Assembly (NCBI GenBank): GCA_018828205.1
Contig: JAHJWA010000003.1
Coordinates: forward strand, 1-7,912
DNA: 7,912 nucleotides
DNA from: Alphaproteobacteria bacterium
Lineage (GTDB): Bacteria > Pseudomonadota > Alphaproteobacteria > Sphingomonadales > Sphingomonadaceae
Reading direction: 5' to 3'
Under the pieces are notes generated by a model. It was given only the letters and a program-made list of their open reading frames with translations, ran no database searches and was not told the DNA's origin. Of the stretch, positions 7,454-7,912 are shown piece after piece. Numbering within the stretch: the first letter of the stretch is position 1; the number at the start of each line of letters is the position of its first letter. Position numbers and translations under genes: made by a program.

Positions 7454-7557
7454 TGTCCCGTTATCCGAAATTCCACATCCCTGTTTATCCCGCTTATGCG
7501 GACGACGTCAAAGCTCTAACTCTTGCACCGAGCACAAGCCCAGACAGGAGAAAGACA
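7454..7557. promoter_or_regulatory. Divergent control region between LysR and NTF2-like genes
   Basis: This 104-base gap must hold promoters for both directions and probably the LysR operator. The clearest symmetry is CCGCTTATGCGG at 7490-7501, a palindrome with a TTAT centre. Related GTTATCC and GTTTATCC strings lie just to its left. AGGAG at 7546-7550 is the ribosome site of the rightward gene. Assignment of the palindrome as operator is a guess. Confidence 0.35.
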
Positions 7558-7887
7558 GTGACGATTATCCTACCCGACGCGATCGCTTCGTATTTCGCGG
7601 CAGACAAAAATGGCGATGCCGAGACGATCTCCGAGTGTTTCACCCAGGACGCCATCGTTATCGACGAGGGCAACACCTATACCGGGCGCGATGCGATCCG
7701 GCAGTGGATGGCGAATGCCTCCACGCAATACACCTATACGGTGGAGCCGTTCGCCCTGTCCGAAGAGGGCGGCCGCAAGGTGGTCACCAGCCATCTGGTC
7801 GGCAATTTCCCCGGCAGCCCGGTGGACCTGCGCTATTTCTTCGTGCTCGACGGCGACCGGATCGCCGAGCTCGAAATCGTCCCATGA
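7558..7887 (+). CDS. NTF2/SnoaL-like small protein
   Basis: A 109-residue protein of the nuclear transport factor 2 fold. It opens with LPDAIASYFAADKNGDAETISECFTQDA, the helix pair and first strand of the cone-shaped fold. Then comes TYTGRDAIRQWM, a conserved family signature, and C-terminal strands ending DLRYFFVLDGDRIAELEIVP. Members range from binding proteins to isomerases and hydratases; no catalytic set is recognisable, so the function is open. The start is taken as GTG at 7558, because AGGAG (7546-7550) lies seven bases before it and the family homology begins there. The frame stays open to a TTG at 7453, but that part has no ribosome site. Its stop overlaps the next start by ATGA. Likely controlled by the divergent LysR protein. 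Confidence 0.85.
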   Translation: MTIILPDAIASYFAADKNGDAETISECFTQDAIVIDEGNTYTGRDAIRQWMANASTQYTYTVEPFALSEEGGRKVVTSHLVGNFPGSPVDLRYFFVLDGDRIAELEIVP

Positions 7888-7912
7888 CTCCGTTCCTGAC
7901 CCTGGAGGGGAA
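7884..7912 (+). CDS. Start of a further gene, cut by the window end; possibly a short-chain dehydrogenase
   Basis: The ATG at 7884 overlaps the stop of the NTF2-like gene (ATGA) and the frame reads MTPFLTLEG to the window edge. The overlap suggests a translationally coupled pair. Sequences like 'TLEG' followed by K and a TGG motif open many short-chain dehydrogenases, which often pair with NTF2-like proteins, but nine residues cannot settle it. Confidence 0.5.

Overview
The window looks like chromosomal DNA of a GC-rich alphaproteobacterium, most likely in the Sphingomonadales (Erythrobacter/Sphingomonas type). This rests on the GC-rich codon use and on how closely the glutaredoxin, Nudix, LysR and NTF2-like proteins resemble sphingomonad versions. 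It is inference from sequence style; no search was run.

Layout. (1) 1-308: the 3' part of a CGFS monothiol glutaredoxin (Grx4/GrxD), closed by a strong intrinsic terminator at 349-390. (2) 622-1404: a NUDT19-like Nudix hydrolase. (3) 1405-1883: a gene-free stretch that becomes strikingly AT-rich (22 G/C in the 80 bases 1661-1740). (4) 1884-4697: a three-gene operon that reads as a ribosomally made, modified peptide (RiPP) system of the FXSXX-COOH / triceptide class. It has an 89-residue precursor ending in FSTFSTFSTFSSAA, a 380-residue radical SAM/SPASM cyclophane-forming maturase (FxsB type), and a 435-residue stand-alone HExxH protein of the alpha-ketoglutarate-dependent peptide beta-hydroxylase type. 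The two enzyme genes overlap by ATGA, and a perfect 10-bp inverted repeat lies between precursor and maturase. (5) 4790-6169: a succinate-semialdehyde dehydrogenase-type aldehyde dehydrogenase. (6) 6548-7453 on the minus strand: a LysR regulator, divergent from (7) a small NTF2/SnoaL-like protein (7558-7887) and the first codons of another gene (from 7884) that overlaps it by ATGA.

How it works together. The centre of interest is the RiPP operon. The maturase is predicted to crosslink each Phe ring to the beta-carbon two residues on (F-S-T, F-S-S), and the HExxH enzyme to hydroxylate the peptide. The precursor carries four F-S-T/S units, so several modified units could form on one chain. No protease, transporter or immunity gene is visible in the window. 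The flanking genes look like ordinary housekeeping or accessory metabolism and are probably unrelated to the peptide.
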